Notes under the pieces: generated by a model
Told to the model about the DNA's origin: nothing
Database searches by the model: none
What the model saw: only the letters and a program-made list of their open reading frames with translations
Source of the DNA: CAZFLM01 sp964519955
Lineage (GTDB): Bacteria > Armatimonadota > Chthonomonadetes > Chthonomonadales > CAJBBX01
Assembly (NCBI GenBank): GCA_964519955.1
Contig: CAZFLM010000026.1
Coordinates: 14,874 to 78,873, forward strand
Reading direction: 5' to 3'
Length of the DNA: 64,000 bases
Position numbers and translations under genes: made by a program
In this document: in pieces, positions 15,398 through 25,000 of the stretch
Numbering within the stretch: the stretch's first letter is position 1
Layout: each line of letters begins with the position of its first letter

Positions 15398-16303
15398 TTG
15401 AGCGCCGCCGTCCGCATCGACCACCTGACGAAGTACTATGAGCGCAGCGCTGTCGGCATCGAGGAGGTGTGCCTCGAGCTGGGCGCGGGCATCCACGGGC
15501 TGCTGGGGCCTAACGGTGCGGGCAAGACCACGCTCATGCGCATCCTCGCCACGCTCCTGGAGCCCACCTCCGGCGCCGCGAGCATCGATGGGTACGACGT
15601 GCGCCGCAACCGCCGCGAGATCCGCCGCATCCTCGGCTACCTGCCGCAGCAGTTCGGCCTCTTCCCGCAGATGACGTGCCGCGAGTTCCTCGACTACATC
15701 GGCCTGCTCTACGGCATGGGCGGGCGGGAGCGGGCGGAGCGCATCGAGCGCGTGCTGGAGCAGGTCCACCTCGCCGACGTGGCGGCCAAGCGCATCCACG
15801 CGCTCTCCGGCGGCATGAAGCAGCGGCTGGGGCTGGCCCAGGCGGTGCTGCCCGTCCCGCGCCTGCTCATCGTCGACGAGCCCACCTCCGGCCTCGACCC
15901 CGAGGAGCGCATCCGCATCCGCAACCTGCTGGGCGAGCTGGCCGGCGACCGCGTCGTCATCCTCTCCACCCACATCGTCGGCGACCTCAGCGTCAACGCG
16001 ACCTCCATGGCGCTCCTCAAGCAGGGCCGCGTGCAGTTCCACGGCTCGCCCTCCGAGCTGCTCGACGAGGTGCGCGGGCTGGTGTGGGTGGTGCGCGTGG
16101 CCGAGGACCGGCTGGCCGATCTGCAGGCGGCGTGCTCCGTCACCAGCGTCACGCACCGCCCCGAGGGGTTGGAGGCGCGCGTCGTGGCGGAGGACCCGCG
16201 CGCGCTGCCCGGCGTCGAGGAGGCGGTAGAGACCCACCCGGGGCTGGAGGAGGCGTACATCTGGAAGATGGCCACCCGCGACGTGCTGGAGCCCGTGGGG
16301 TGA
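15398..16303 (+). CDS. ABC-2 type transporter ATP-binding protein
   Basis: A 301-residue ABC ATPase that should energise the two permease proteins encoded directly after it. Walker A is GPNGAGKTT (residues 37-45), the Q-loop follows, the signature is LSGGMKQRLGLA (from 136), and Walker B is LLIVDEPTSGLDP with catalytic Glu161. The last 80 residues are an accessory domain (VWVVRVAEDRLADLQA) typical of the CcmA/NatA group that works with ABC-2 permeases. The start is a TTG with GGGAGG 7 nt upstream; no ATG fits better. Its stop overlaps the GTG of the next gene (GTGA). Export or membrane remodelling is likely; the substrate is unknown. Confidence 0.92.
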   Translation: MSAAVRIDHLTKYYERSAVGIEEVCLELGAGIHGLLGPNGAGKTTLMRILATLLEPTSGAASIDGYDVRRNRREIRRILGYLPQQFGLFPQMTCREFLDYIGLLYGMGGRERAERIERVLEQVHLADVAAKRIHALSGGMKQRLGLAQAVLPVPRLLIVDEPTSGLDPEERIRIRNLLGELAGDRVVILSTHIVGDLSVNATSMALLKQGRVQFHGSPSELLDEVRGLVWVVRVAEDRLADLQAACSVTSVTHRPEGLEARVVAEDPRALPGVEEAVETHPGLEEAYIWKMATRDVLEPVG

Positions 16304-17646
16304 GCGCGCCCCAGCCCCGCGCGATGGCGCACACGGGGGCCGGCCTCTGGACGCTCGTCCGCACGGAGTTTCTGCTGAACGTGCGCGGCGCCGGCTGGCT
16401 GGTCATGGCCCTCCTCCTCTCCGTGGTGATGGCCGCGTCCGTCTACCTCTCCCGGCAGTTGTCGCCGTACATGGTTGCCGTGGCGCCGCAGATGGCGGAG
16501 CAGACGCGCGGCGTGCTGGAGACGCTGCTGCTCGCCATGACCCCGCTCGTCGTGGCGGGCGCGGCGCTGCGCGAGCACCGGTTCGGCATGGACGAGCTGA
16601 TCCAATCGAAGCCGCCATCCAGCCAGGCGCTCGTCTGGACCAAGTTCGCCGGCATCTACCTCTCCCTGCTGGCGCTGGCCCTCGTGGCGGCGTGCGCGGC
16701 GGCGGCCACCTGCGCGGCGATCTACTGGCCGGATGTGCCACTCGCCGCCCTGCTCCGCGCCGCCGCACGGGTCGCCCTGCCCATGCTCTTCCTGGCGGCG
16801 CTTTCCTTCGCGCTGGTCACGGCGACGGGATCGGCCCTCGTGGCGGGGCTTGTCGTCGCGCTGCACCTGGGCGTCGGGATGGCGGCCTCCGCGTACCTGA
16901 TGCCCGCCGTGCGCTACACCCTCACGCCCTACCACGCCTCCTACGCGCTCATCGGCCTGGCGATCGTGGGGCTGGTCGCCGGCACGTGGCTGCGCGGGCG
17001 GGACACCGGCGTGCGCGTGCCGGCGTCGCTCGTGGCCGCGGCCGCCTGCCTCATCGCGGGGCTCGCGTCGAACGCCGTCGCGGCGGGCCGGTGGGGCGGC
17101 TATTCGATGGAACCGCCCACGCCGCAGGTGCGCCCCGCCGAGCGCGGCAAGCCGTCGCCGGACCTCCTCACCGCGCGCTGGACCGGAATGGATGGGCGCC
17201 CCGTGTCGCTCGCCGGCAGCGCGGGGAAGCCGCTCCTCCTGGTCGTCTGGTCGGAGAGCGCCGCCGACTCCGCCTCCGTGGCCGCCTCGGTGGAAGAGGG
17301 TTGGCGCGCGGCTGGCCCCGGGCGCGTCGGCTTCGCCACCGTCTGCCTCTGCGGCGATGCCTACCGCGCGGCCGATCTCGCGGCGGCGGCCGGCCTGCGC
17401 GAGCCCGTCATCTTCTGCCCGGCGGGCGAGGCGGACAACCCCGTGGGCATCGTGGCCGCGCTGGGGATGGCGCAGGCGCCGGGCGCCGCGACCGGGGTGC
17501 TGCTCGACGGCGGCAGCAGCCTGGTCAATCCCATGGTGCAGGTGCCGATGCACGTGGCATCGAGCGCCCCGCACCGCGAGTGGGCGGCCAGGCTGCGCCA
17601 GATGACCACCACCGCCGTGCGGCAGCTCGCCGAGAGGGGCAACTGA
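16300..17646 (+). CDS. ABC-2 permease fused to a thioredoxin-fold domain lacking CxxC
   Basis: A 448-residue protein. Residues about 15-265 hold six or seven membrane segments, with LRTEFLLNVRGAGWL-like cytoplasmic entry and a first-loop region rich in charged residues (LREHRFGMDELIQSKP), typical of ABC-2/ABC-transporter permeases. Residues about 278-440 look like a redoxin (AhpC/TSA or thioredoxin-like) fold: RWTGMDGRPVSLAGSAGKPL, LLLVVWSESAADSASVAASV, FCPAGEADNPVGIVAALGMA, GAATGVLLDGGSSL. The redox site is missing: WSESAADS stands where WCxxC would be. The domain is therefore probably a binding or structural element. The GTG start overlaps the ATPase stop (GTGA); an ATG eight codons later is an alternative. 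The next gene begins one base after its stop. Confidence 0.78.
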   Translation: MSAPQPRAMAHTGAGLWTLVRTEFLLNVRGAGWLVMALLLSVVMAASVYLSRQLSPYMVAVAPQMAEQTRGVLETLLLAMTPLVVAGAALREHRFGMDELIQSKPPSSQALVWTKFAGIYLSLLALALVAACAAAATCAAIYWPDVPLAALLRAAARVALPMLFLAALSFALVTATGSALVAGLVVALHLGVGMAASAYLMPAVRYTLTPYHASYALIGLAIVGLVAGTWLRGRDTGVRVPASLVAAAACLIAGLASNAVAAGRWGGYSMEPPTPQVRPAERGKPSPDLLTARWTGMDGRPVSLAGSAGKPLLLVVWSESAADSASVAASVEEGWRAAGPGRVGFATVCLCGDAYRAADLAAAAGLREPVIFCPAGEADNPVGIVAALGMAQAPGAATGVLLDGGSSLVNPMVQVPMHVASSAPHREWAARLRQMTTTAVRQLAERGN

Positions 17647-17647
17647 C

Positions 17648-20611
17648 ATGCGCGACTTCCTCCGCTACCTCCGGCTGACCGCGCGCATCGTCATCGCCGA
17701 CGAGGGGTGGTACCTGATCGTCCCCGCCATCATCCTGTTCGTGGCGGTGGGCTGGGTCGCCGCCGTCGCCAACCCGCGCGACTGGGACCCGGGCGCCGCC
17801 GTGGCGATGGCCGAGGTGCTGGGCGCGCTGACCGCCGCGTTCCTCTGCGCGGGCATCCTGGACACCGAGCGCCGCCGCGGGGCCGCCGAGATCGTCTTCA
17901 GCAAGCCGCACCCGGCCGCCGCCCTGCTCGCGGTCCGCCTCTCGCTGATGTTCCTGCTCACGGTGGCGATGATCGCCCTGATGCTCGGCGCCATCCAGCT
18001 CGCGGTAGGCCCGGCGATGATCGGCTACGCGCTGGCGTGTACGCTGCCGGGCTGCCTCTTCATGGGCCTGCTCGCGGTGACCTCCACGCAGTTCAGCCGC
18101 ACCGCGCTCGCCGGACTGGCCGGGCCCCTGGCGCTGTGGTTCTGGATCACCACGCTCGGCATGGCCTACAACCCGCTGCTCGTGCTGCCGGGCGGCGCGC
18201 TGGCCCTCTCCTCCGCGGGCGGCGACGGGAGCCCGTTCAGCCTGGCCGCCAACAAGGCGACGCTGCTCGTGCTGGCGGCCGCGCTCTTCTGGTTCAACAC
18301 GCGGCGCCTGGTGAGGAGCGGCTCCGGCGTGGCGCCGGGATCGGGCCGCCGCCCCTTCGTCGGCAGGCTGCGGGCGAGCGTGCTGCCGGCGGCCATCCTG
18401 CTGGCCTACTTCTGGAGCGGCATCGCGAGCCAGCTCGTTCTCATCGGCCAGGGCTCCGAGGCGGCGGCCAGCAGTAACCAGCAGACCGACTACCAGCGCC
18501 CGTACGGCGGCCAGGTCAGAGCCGCCGTGAACCGCCCATACCAGCAGATCATCGCGATGTACGGCCTTCTGCCCATCGGCCCGCTGGTCGGCGCGCAGGG
18601 CGTGGCCGTGCTGCACGGCCTGGGCATGGGCATCGACGCCACCGCCCCCGACGCCACCGCCCGGAAACGCTCCTGGCTGCAGCAGGCCGCCCGCATGGAC
18701 CCGGCCAGCGACTGGGGCACGCGCGCCCGCCTGGAGCTTGCCGCCCTCGACCACGTACCCGCGCCGATGCCGTTCCGCATGATGGCCGAGCCGGCGGCCG
18801 ACGCGACCCAGAACGAGCCGCAGTGGGTCACGGCCGTGCTGGTGGACCCCGACCGCTGGTGCGTGATGCAGCGGCCCGCCGGCGCGGACGTGGAGCTGGC
18901 CGATGCCGACCTGGCCGCGATCGCCAAGAGCGCCCCGAGCGCCGGCGTGCGCGCCGAGGCGCTGCTGCACCGCGCCGCCATCGCGCGGGAGCGCTGGAAC
19001 CCCGCCCAGGAGCAGGGGCTGCTGCTGGAGGTCGCCACGCGCTACCCGCGCAGCCGGGCGGCGGAGCAGATCGTGCGGGTGCTGGCCGTCCGGGCCGCCT
19101 CGCGCGACGAGCTGCTGCAAGCTGCCTCCCTCACCCGCGCCGCCATGCGAGCCGGCCCGCCGATCCGCTCGCTCTCGCTGGCGACCACGCTGGCGTTGGT
19201 GCAGGGCAAGCTCGGCGACGCGGCGGGCAAGCAGGCGACCCTGCGCCAGGCGATCGAGCTGGGCACGCGCCTCGCCGGGCAGTGCGGCGGCCAGCAGCGG
19301 CGGCACATCGAGGAGCTGCTAGACGAGGCGCGCGGCAAGCCGACGGGCGGCCCGGCAGTGCTCCGCTCCAGCCTGCCCGCGGAGGTGTCCGCTCCGGCGC
19401 CAGTCGAGGCGGGCACTTGCGGGGCGCACCTACGCGTGATGGCGCTGGGCAGACCGCTGCCGGGCGTCGCGGTGGCGCTCGCGCCGGTGGAGACTGCGTC
19501 GCTGTGCCTGGCGGCGGCGCGTCCGAAGGAGTTCGGCCTCGCCCGGCCCGCGGGGGTGCAGGCTCCGCCCCGGCGCGCTCAGGGCATGTCGGTCGTCTAC
19601 CACCCGGTCTGGAACTCGGAGGGGCTGCGGGAGGCCCTGGCAGAGCACCCCGCCCTGCTGGCGACGACGGACGCGGCGGGCGTGGCGCGGTGGTCGGGGC
19701 TGCCCGCGGGAACGTACGGGGTGGTGCTGCACGCGGGCACCTGGCAGCTCCCGGAGCGTGGCGTGGGCCTCGCCGTGCTACCGCCGTCGCAGCCGGCCGT
19801 GCTCACCGGGCCTGACGCGGCGCTGCCGGACGTGCGCATCGAGCGGGCGATCCGGGTGCGCTTCGCCGCGCCGGATGACGGCCCGCCGGCGTTCTCGTGG
19901 CAGCCGGTGCCGGGCGCGGCTTCCTACCGCGTGGCGCTGACGGCGGACGAGGCCATGGCGGCGCAGCCGGGGATGCTGCTGGACCGCGGCGCGGGCGCGA
20001 TGGCGCTGGACCCGACGGTGGTGTGGTGGCGCGACGCCCTGGCGGCCACGTCGGCCCGGCTGGACCCGGCGCGCTTCGTGGGCCCGCCCGGCGACAACCT
20101 GGGCGCCGGCACGCGCCCGGGCCTGGGCTACCGCGTCTGCGTGGAGGCGCTGGATGCCTCCGGCCGCCCGCTGCTCACCTCGGTGGAACTGGCGCCCACC
20201 GCCGGGCTGATGCTGGAGGACTGGACCGCGCTGCGCCCGCCGGCTTCGCCAGGTGGCACCGAGGCCCCCCTCCGCGGCGCGTTCACCCCGGCCCGCGGCA
20301 TGGCGCCCAGCGCTGGCTCTCGCCTCGCCACGGGCGCCCCGTTCGACCGCATGGAGCAGTTCAGCAGCCCCTTCCTGGAGTCCATCACCCGCGCCACCCC
20401 CGAGGCGGAGGCCCAGGCGGCCCACTCGCGCGACCTGCTGCGCCAGCGCCAGGCCCGCGCCCGCAGCCTACCGTCGGTCGTCGGCCAGGGCGTGGGGCTG
20501 CCCGCGCGGCGGGGGGTGGTTGGCGTCGCTCCGGCCGACTTGCCGCCCCAACGCACCCGGCCCGCCCCGGCGGCTCCCCACGCTGGGAGGCGGGGCGGGT
20601 TGGGGCGGTAG
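17648..20611 (+). CDS. ABC-2 permease fused to a large soluble TPR and Ig/FN3-like region
   Basis: A 987-residue protein. The first 260 residues contain about seven membrane segments in the ABC-2 permease pattern, including the cytoplasmic DTERRRGAAEIVFSKPHP motif. The remainder is soluble: residues about 330-570 are helical, TPR-like and tetrad-rich (EALLHRAAIARERWNPAQEQ); residues about 590-720 resemble a carboxypeptidase-regulatory-like or transthyretin-like domain (AGVARWSGLPAGTYGVVLHAG); residues about 740-850 resemble a fibronectin-III-like module (FSWQPVPGAASYRVALTADE). The tail is Pro/Arg-rich. It follows the other permease by one base, so ATPase and two permeases should form one transporter. 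The large soluble part may face outside and handle the substrate; topology is inferred. Confidence 0.75.
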   Translation: MRDFLRYLRLTARIVIADEGWYLIVPAIILFVAVGWVAAVANPRDWDPGAAVAMAEVLGALTAAFLCAGILDTERRRGAAEIVFSKPHPAAALLAVRLSLMFLLTVAMIALMLGAIQLAVGPAMIGYALACTLPGCLFMGLLAVTSTQFSRTALAGLAGPLALWFWITTLGMAYNPLLVLPGGALALSSAGGDGSPFSLAANKATLLVLAAALFWFNTRRLVRSGSGVAPGSGRRPFVGRLRASVLPAAILLAYFWSGIASQLVLIGQGSEAAASSNQQTDYQRPYGGQVRAAVNRPYQQIIAMYGLLPIGPLVGAQGVAVLHGLGMGIDATAPDATARKRSWLQQAARMDPASDWGTRARLELAALDHVPAPMPFRMMAEPAADATQNEPQWVTAVLVDPDRWCVMQRPAGADVELADADLAAIAKSAPSAGVRAEALLHRAAIARERWNPAQEQGLLLEVATRYPRSRAAEQIVRVLAVRAASRDELLQAASLTRAAMRAGPPIRSLSLATTLALVQGKLGDAAGKQATLRQAIELGTRLAGQCGGQQRRHIEELLDEARGKPTGGPAVLRSSLPAEVSAPAPVEAGTCGAHLRVMALGRPLPGVAVALAPVETASLCLAAARPKEFGLARPAGVQAPPRRAQGMSVVYHPVWNSEGLREALAEHPALLATTDAAGVARWSGLPAGTYGVVLHAGTWQLPERGVGLAVLPPSQPAVLTGPDAALPDVRIERAIRVRFAAPDDGPPAFSWQPVPGAASYRVALTADEAMAAQPGMLLDRGAGAMALDPTVVWWRDALAATSARLDPARFVGPPGDNLGAGTRPGLGYRVCVEALDASGRPLLTSVELAPTAGLMLEDWTALRPPASPGGTEAPLRGAFTPARGMAPSAGSRLATGAPFDRMEQFSSPFLESITRATPEAEAQAAHSRDLLRQRQARARSLPSVVGQGVGLPARRGVVGVAPADLPPQRTRPAPAAPHAGRRGGLGR

Positions 20612-20776
20612 GCTGCGCCTCGCTGCGTCCATCCTGGCCTCGGTGGCACCTAGCGCCTCGGCACCAGCGCGGGGTATTGTGTATGAACCAGAACGGACCG
20701 GGGATGGACGGCTTTACGCGGGAGCGGGTGTGGTGCCCCGCGAACGCGACCGAGGTCACAACAGGAGATAGCGGCG

Positions 20777-22084
20777 ATGGCGCGAAGTGCTGACTTCTGG
20801 CAGTCGCTATACGATGCGTTCGACCCCACCGAAGTACTGGCGGGCGAGCGTGCAGACGCCCTCTATTGCGACCGGGAGGATGATCCCCTGGTCGAGATGC
20901 GGCAGGAACTGAAGCCTGCTGGGGGACGGCGGCGGCCGCCGATCGTGTACCTTGCCGGTCACAGAGGCAGTGGCAAGAGCTCGCTCTTGATGCGCCTGAT
21001 CGAGGAGAGCCAGGCCGATTGCTTCGTCGTCTACTTCGACATCGAGCACAACCTCGACAGCACCAAGGCGAACCAGGTCGACCTCCTCTACCTTCTTGGG
21101 GCCGCTGTATACAAGGCCGCCGAGCAGGAGGGTCTCAAACCACGGCCCGCCAACCTGGAGGAGTTGGTGAACTCCGTCCATGCTGTCACCCACACGTTGA
21201 CTGAGAAGCCGCGCACCGAGTCCGTGAACGTAGCTGAGTTGCTCAGGGGCCTCCTCGTCTTCAGCGCCGGCGTTCTAGGCTCCAAGGTCGGCGAGAAGCT
21301 CGCCGAGGCTGCATTGCAGCCCTTCACGATTACCTCGGGTGTGAGTGAGGAGTTCGCCCGCAAGCGAGAGATAGAGCCGCAGGTGCAGGACATCGTCGGC
21401 AACGTGAACCTTATCCTGGCCGATGTGCAGACTAAGGCCGATCGCCCTCTTCTCGTTGTGGTCGACGGTCTAGACAAGATCCAGCGGCTTGAGCAGGCCA
21501 AGCTGCTCTTCCTCGACAGCAGGGCGTTGCGGGGTCCAGTCTGCCGGATCGTCTACACGGTGCCGATGCTTGTCCAGACCATGCCGGAGTTCAGGCAGGC
21601 GACCGAAGGCAGCAAGGTGGCCCTTCTGCCGAACATCAAGCTCTACGACCGGTTGGACGAACGCAAGCTGCACCAGTCAGGCTTCGATCTGATGGCTGAC
21701 GTGGCGAGCCGGCGCCTGGGGGCCGCCTCACTGCTGCTCAGTGAACTCATGGATCGTGACGTCCTGGACAGGATAGCGCTGCACAGCGGGGGTATGATGC
21801 GGATGTTTGTGGGCCTCGTCAAGGACGCGTGCATGGCGGCGGAACGCATGGACCTGGACCGGGTGACGATGGCCGCCGCAACCCAGGCGATCGGCAACCT
21901 CACCGCGGACATGACCGCGGCCCTCACCATCGAGCGGCGGGACGAACTCAGGCAAGTGCGGAAGAACCGTATGCCCAGCAGCAGCGACGAGAGTGCGCGC
22001 CTGCTTCACGGCCTCTACATCGTAGCCTACCGCAATGGCGCCACATGGTACGACGCTCATCCTCTTCTGTGGAACGAGCTGTAG
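20777..22084 (+). CDS. AAA/STAND-type P-loop ATPase paired with NACHT protein
   Basis: A 435-residue soluble ATPase. Walker A is AGHRGSGKSSLL (near residues 58-69), Walker B LLVVVDGLDKI (near 223-233); a later Arg-rich segment and the helical C-terminus (GGMMRMFVGLVKDACMAAER) match the ORC/Cdc6-like AAA_16 group. Between the Walker motifs lies an unusual insert with a Gly/Ala-rich hydrophobic helix (LLRGLLVFSAGVLGSKVGEK) that could touch a membrane or mediate oligomerisation. ATG at 20777 is preceded by AGGAG. The NACHT-HEAT gene starts 15 bp after its stop, so the two are surely co-transcribed. Likely role: accessory switch or sensor ATPase of the same immune-like unit; this is inferred from pairing. 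Confidence 0.8.
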   Translation: MARSADFWQSLYDAFDPTEVLAGERADALYCDREDDPLVEMRQELKPAGGRRRPPIVYLAGHRGSGKSSLLMRLIEESQADCFVVYFDIEHNLDSTKANQVDLLYLLGAAVYKAAEQEGLKPRPANLEELVNSVHAVTHTLTEKPRTESVNVAELLRGLLVFSAGVLGSKVGEKLAEAALQPFTITSGVSEEFARKREIEPQVQDIVGNVNLILADVQTKADRPLLVVVDGLDKIQRLEQAKLLFLDSRALRGPVCRIVYTVPMLVQTMPEFRQATEGSKVALLPNIKLYDRLDERKLHQSGFDLMADVASRRLGAASLLLSELMDRDVLDRIALHSGGMMRMFVGLVKDACMAAERMDLDRVTMAAATQAIGNLTADMTAALTIERRDELRQVRKNRMPSSSDESARLLHGLYIVAYRNGATWYDAHPLLWNEL

Positions 22085-22099
22085 GTCTGCGGGGAGTAG

Positions 22100-25000
22100 A
22101 TGAACTCAGTATTCGACGCCAAAGGTGAACTCGCAGGGCCGATGGGCGATCTCGAACTCGCTCTTGGCGACGGGCGACGCACCGCCATCGTCCTGGTGCT
22201 GCTGGAGGACGAGAAGCCACCCGTGGGCGACCCGGACTGGCTTGGGCGCGAGGCGCGCGCCGAGTTGGCACGCCGGATATTCGGCCGCTTCGCGATCGAG
22301 GACTTCGACCACTTTGCCGCTCGCGAGATCAGCCTGCCCCGATACTGCCGGGCCCTTGCCTCGACGAACTCCTGCGTGTTTGCGTACGGCCTGGCAGGTC
22401 TCCGAGCCAACGATGCTGCTCGCTATCAGGACGCGCTCACCGCGCTGAACAACCACCGAGAGGACCTCCGGGAGAGCCGCGTGCCAGTGGTGCTGTGGCT
22501 CAGCCCGGAGTGCTACCAGGACGTGATCACGCTTGCCCCCGACTTCGCCTCGTGGCGGACAGCCACGATCGCCTTCCGCATGCCCGCGGGGCGGAACCAC
22601 CCATCTACGCCGATCGGGGCGCTGGGGGCCGCCGAAGCAGACAGGCTTCGCCGACAGGCTGCGCGCTACAGGGAGGCCCTCAGTCGCCCGAACCTCGATG
22701 AGTCCCTCGCTGCCGACCTCCGCGCCCGTCACGCCGAACTCGCCCTCAGGCTCGGTGAGGAAGCGATCCGTGCCGAAGGCAGTAGCTTGGCCGCCATTCG
22801 CGAAAACTACCTCAACTACGTCATCCGCGAGTGCCAGTACGTGGACTTCCGCGGCATCCCGCAGACCGAGCGCGCCCTCACGCTGCCGCTGGACGAGGTG
22901 TATGTGTCGCTGACTGCGGAGCGGGAACGCGTCGTCGACCGCGCACCATTCGACGACCCCGAGCGCGATGACGAACGCGAGGACGGCGCAGATGGCGCCG
23001 GCAAATCCGAGGACCGCGATGAAGCCCAGGCCCGGCGGGACGCCATGGGCCGCCTGCCGCGCGAAGTGGTCAGCGAGCCCGTCGACCTGCCGGCAGCCAT
23101 CCGCGAGCACCCCCGCGCGGTGATCCTGGGCGACCCTGGCGCCGGCAAGACGACGCTCGCGCGGTTCGTGGCGCTGCACTTCGCCCGGGCCTGCCGCGAG
23201 GGGCTCCAGGAGGTGCGGGACAAGGAGGGCAACCTCTACGGCGCGACGCGGCTGCCCATATTCGTGCGGGTTGCCGCGTTCGCCGACGCCCTGAGCGCCG
23301 AGCCGGATCTGGGCCTGCGCGAGTTCCTACCCCGCGCCTTCAAGGACGCGGGAGTCGATACCGGCGACCTGGCCGCGCTCTTCGGCGACGCCCTGGATCA
23401 CGGCGCGGCCCTCCTGATCCTCGATGGCCTCGACGAGGTGGCGAAGGCGGCGGACCGCGTCAAGATCGCCTCGCGCATCGACGCACTCGCGTCGAGCTGC
23501 GGCGACCACCGGCGGGTGATCGTTACCAGCCGCATCGCCGGGTACGCGGATGCGCGGCTCGGCTCGCTCTTCGCACAGTTCACCATGCGGGAGATGACCG
23601 ACGAGGACATCGGCAAGTTCCTGCGCCGCTGGTGCGTCTCGTGCGAGCGCTTCCACCGGCCCGACGATCCGGAGGGGGCGCGCGCCCAGCGCGGCGAGGA
23701 GGAGTGCTCCCGCATCCTGGCGGAGATCGAGGCCAGCGAGGGCGTGCGCCGCCTGGCCGGCAATCCCCTGCTCCTCACCATCCTCTGCCTCATCCACCGC
23801 GCGGGCGGACGCCTGCCGGAGCGGCGCGTCGAGCTGTACGAGGTGGCAACGAAGACCCTCCTGCGCGACTGGAGGCTGCAGCAGGCCAAGACCCAGGCCC
23901 GCGAGGTGACGGAGTGGGAGGCCGAGGAGCTGCTGGGGCCGCTCGCGTATCACATGCACGAGCATGAGCCGACCGGACTGATCGAGGAGAGCGACGCCAA
24001 GGCCCTCCTGCGCGGGTGGCTCGCCGAGGCGCGCGGGCTCGCGCCGAACCACCCCGAGGTGGCCGAGGCGGTGGAGGACTTCCTGCGCCGCGTGCGGGAG
24101 CAGTCCGGATTGTTCGTGGAGCGGGCGCGCGGGCGGTGCGGGTTCCTCCACCTCACCTTCGAGGAGTACTTCGCCGCGCGCGAGATCGTTGGCGACCCCA
24201 CGACGGCGGCGGACCGCATCCGCGCGCACCGCCACCAGTCGCGCTGGGAGGAGGTAATCCGCCTCGCCATCGCCTCGCAGCGCCCGCGCTTCGCCACCCA
24301 GCTCATCCGCGCCGCCATCTGGCACGCCGACGGCGCCGCCGCGACCACCGGCTACGTGCCCTCCGAGTACGAGGACATCCTGCACCGCGACCTCTTCCTC
24401 GCCGCCCGCTGCATCGGCGACTGCGTTGGCGTGGACGCGAGCCTGGCACGGGAGGTCTCTGCCGCCGTAGTATCGATCGCCCTGAGAAGCAACCCGTCAG
24501 GCGCGCTAGATACTCTCGTCCTCGCGGCGCGCGAGGGACTCCGAGCGCTGGGAGACACCGAAGCCGGCACCGTGGCGCAGGACGCCCTTGTGGACGCGTC
24601 CAGGCATGGTGATCCCAATGTGCGATCAGCTGCTCTGCGGGCGTTGGGGTGTTGCCTCCACGATCTGCCGTGCATCGACGCGAGATTGCTCGCATCGCTG
24701 GGGGACGCTGACGACACGGTTCGCACTGCCGCGGCGAAGACACTGGGCAACGTCGCGCGCTACTCGCCGGAGATGGTCAGGCCACTGGTCGTCGCGTTGC
24801 GGGACCCCGAGTGGGAGGTCCGGTATGCGGCGGCTCGAGCTGTAGGCCGCATGGCCCAGGCGGGCGAGGCAGCTAGGGAAGCCCTGCGATCAGCCCTTGG
24901 CGGCGATGACGGGAACCTCGGGTCGGGGATTGCCCTTGCGTTGTGCCTACTGGGCGAGGGCTCCGGAGCTGTTGGGCGGTCCCTTCGAACGGCGCTGATG

